A stretch of DNA of 14,020 bases from Pseudothermotoga sp. (GTDB lineage: Bacteria; Thermotogota; Thermotogae; Thermotogales; DSM-5069), in assembly GCA_028276125.1 (NCBI GenBank), contig JAPYWY010000014.1:1-14020 (forward strand), given 5' to 3'. Both the position numbers and the translations under genes were made by a program. A model generated the notes under the pieces. That model did not search any database. It was not told the DNA's origin and saw only the letters and a list, made by a program, of their open reading frames with translations. This document shows, one piece after another, positions 13,516 through 14,020 of the stretch. Within the stretch, counting starts at the first letter, position 1. Every line of letters begins with the position of its first letter.

Positions 13516-14020
13516 TCATCTCCCCCAGACGTAGAGTAACCAGATGCTGGCCACGAAAACCGCGTACAACGCGCTTCGACTGGCCAAAAGAAGCGCGACT
13601 CCTACACCAACGATCATTGTTCTCAGCAACGCCCAACGTTGCCTCTTGAGCAAACCTATAAGAACGTTGAAGACCAACCCAACTACCGCGGCGTAGACAC
13701 CCAGCAGAAAAGCCCTCACATAGACGTTGTGCAAAAAGGGCCTGAGTAGACCAGCGACAGCGACGATCGCGAAGAACGGCGGCAGAGCGATTGCAACACC
13801 AGACAAGACGGCACCAAGCACGCCCGCCACCTTTTTCCCAACGAGTATGGCCGTGTTGAACGCGATCGGACCTGGGATGCTCTGTGCCACTGACAGCAAG
13901 CTGAGAAACTCTTCCTTTTTCATCCATCCAAGCCTGTCCGCTTCCCATTGCATGACGGGCACCATCGCGTAGCCACCACCAAGGGTCAAGGTAGAAATCC
14001 TCACGAAAACACCAAACGCT
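13516..14020 (-). CDS. Second ChrA-type half protein (partial, N-terminus off the window)
   Basis: The frame is open to the right edge, with the start beyond it (AFGVFVRI continues upstream of the GTG at 14004), so this is a partial gene of at least 168 codons. It is a paralogue of the neighbour: TLGGGYAMVPVMQ, then EEFLSLLSVAQSIPGPIAFNTAILVGKK with VLGAV, followed by hydrophobic helices. It should form the partner half of a two-subunit CHR transporter, upstream in the same operon with only 4 bases between the genes. The VPVMQWEADRLGW region is the more typical first-domain version. Substrate not shown by the sequence. Confidence 0.88.
   Translation of the reverse strand, partial: AFGVFVRISTLTLGGGYAMVPVMQWEADRLGWMKKEEFLSLLSVAQSIPGPIAFNTAILVGKKVAGVLGAVLSGVAIALPPFFAIVAVAGLLRPFLHNVYVRAFLLGVYAAVVGLVFNVLIGLLKRQRWALLRTMIVGVGVALLLASRSALYAVFVASIWLLYVWGR

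Noticed and set aside
1..14020. Mobile element, phage or CRISPR signals
   Set aside because: No transposase, integrase, terminal repeats or spaced direct repeats were seen, and the tRNAs show no partial 3' duplicate downstream that would mark an attachment site.

Overview
The window looks like chromosomal DNA of a thermophilic bacterium of the order Thermotogales, roughly half G+C by eye, most like a Pseudothermotoga. This is inferred from the gene set: a TM0106-type RecB-like nuclease, an RNase HI with an N-terminal hybrid-binding domain, a fermentative [FeFe] hydrogenase and short paired chromate-type transporters. Strong GGAGG ribosome sites, TTG/GTG starts and very tight gene packing also fit. 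No database search was run. There is no sign of a phage, IS element or CRISPR array.

Layout. (1) 1-240: start of a minus-strand coiled-coil gene (partial) and a short divergent promoter region. (2) 241-5085: hutH (histidine ammonia-lyase), overlapped by a RecB/RNase H-like nuclease gene; then a radical SAM gene and a TetR-family regulator gene. A 20-bp near-palindrome overlaps the approach to the ribosome site of the radical SAM gene and is the probable TetR operator. (3) 5104-6539: a good promoter, tRNA-Arg(CCT), tRNA-Lys(CTT), a structured leader ending in an intrinsic terminator, then infC-rpmI-rplT. infC appears to start with ATC, a non-canonical codon typical of IF3 genes. (4) 6540-8388: an extended -10 promoter, a monomeric [FeFe] hydrogenase whose cofactor ligands fall at the Clostridium pasteurianum CpI residue numbers, and a hairpin. 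(5) 8408-13013: a six-gene, almost gapless operon: an ABC importer of the nitrate/sulfonate/taurine type (binding protein, permease, ATPase), a DUF368/PopT-type undecaprenyl-phosphate translocase, RNase HI and a NAD synthetase-like protein. (6) 12993-14020, minus strand: two short ChrA-type half transporters, the second running off the window; the first overlaps the nadE end tail to tail.

How they fit together. Most of the window is housekeeping (translation initiation and ribosome, NAD synthesis, lipid-carrier recycling, RNA:DNA hybrid removal) mixed with fermentation (hydrogen) and transport. The best candidate for something little described is the radical SAM/TetR pair with its operator: a self-contained regulated enzyme module with no peptide substrate gene beside it. 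It could belong to lipid remodelling, including membrane-spanning lipid synthesis known from Thermotogales, but that is a hypothesis only. The second is the tRNA-to-infC arrangement, where the initiation-factor operon seems to be reached by read-through of an attenuator from a tRNA promoter. No stretch above 300 bases lacks a gene; the longest gaps are 129-240 and 5304-5423, both described below.
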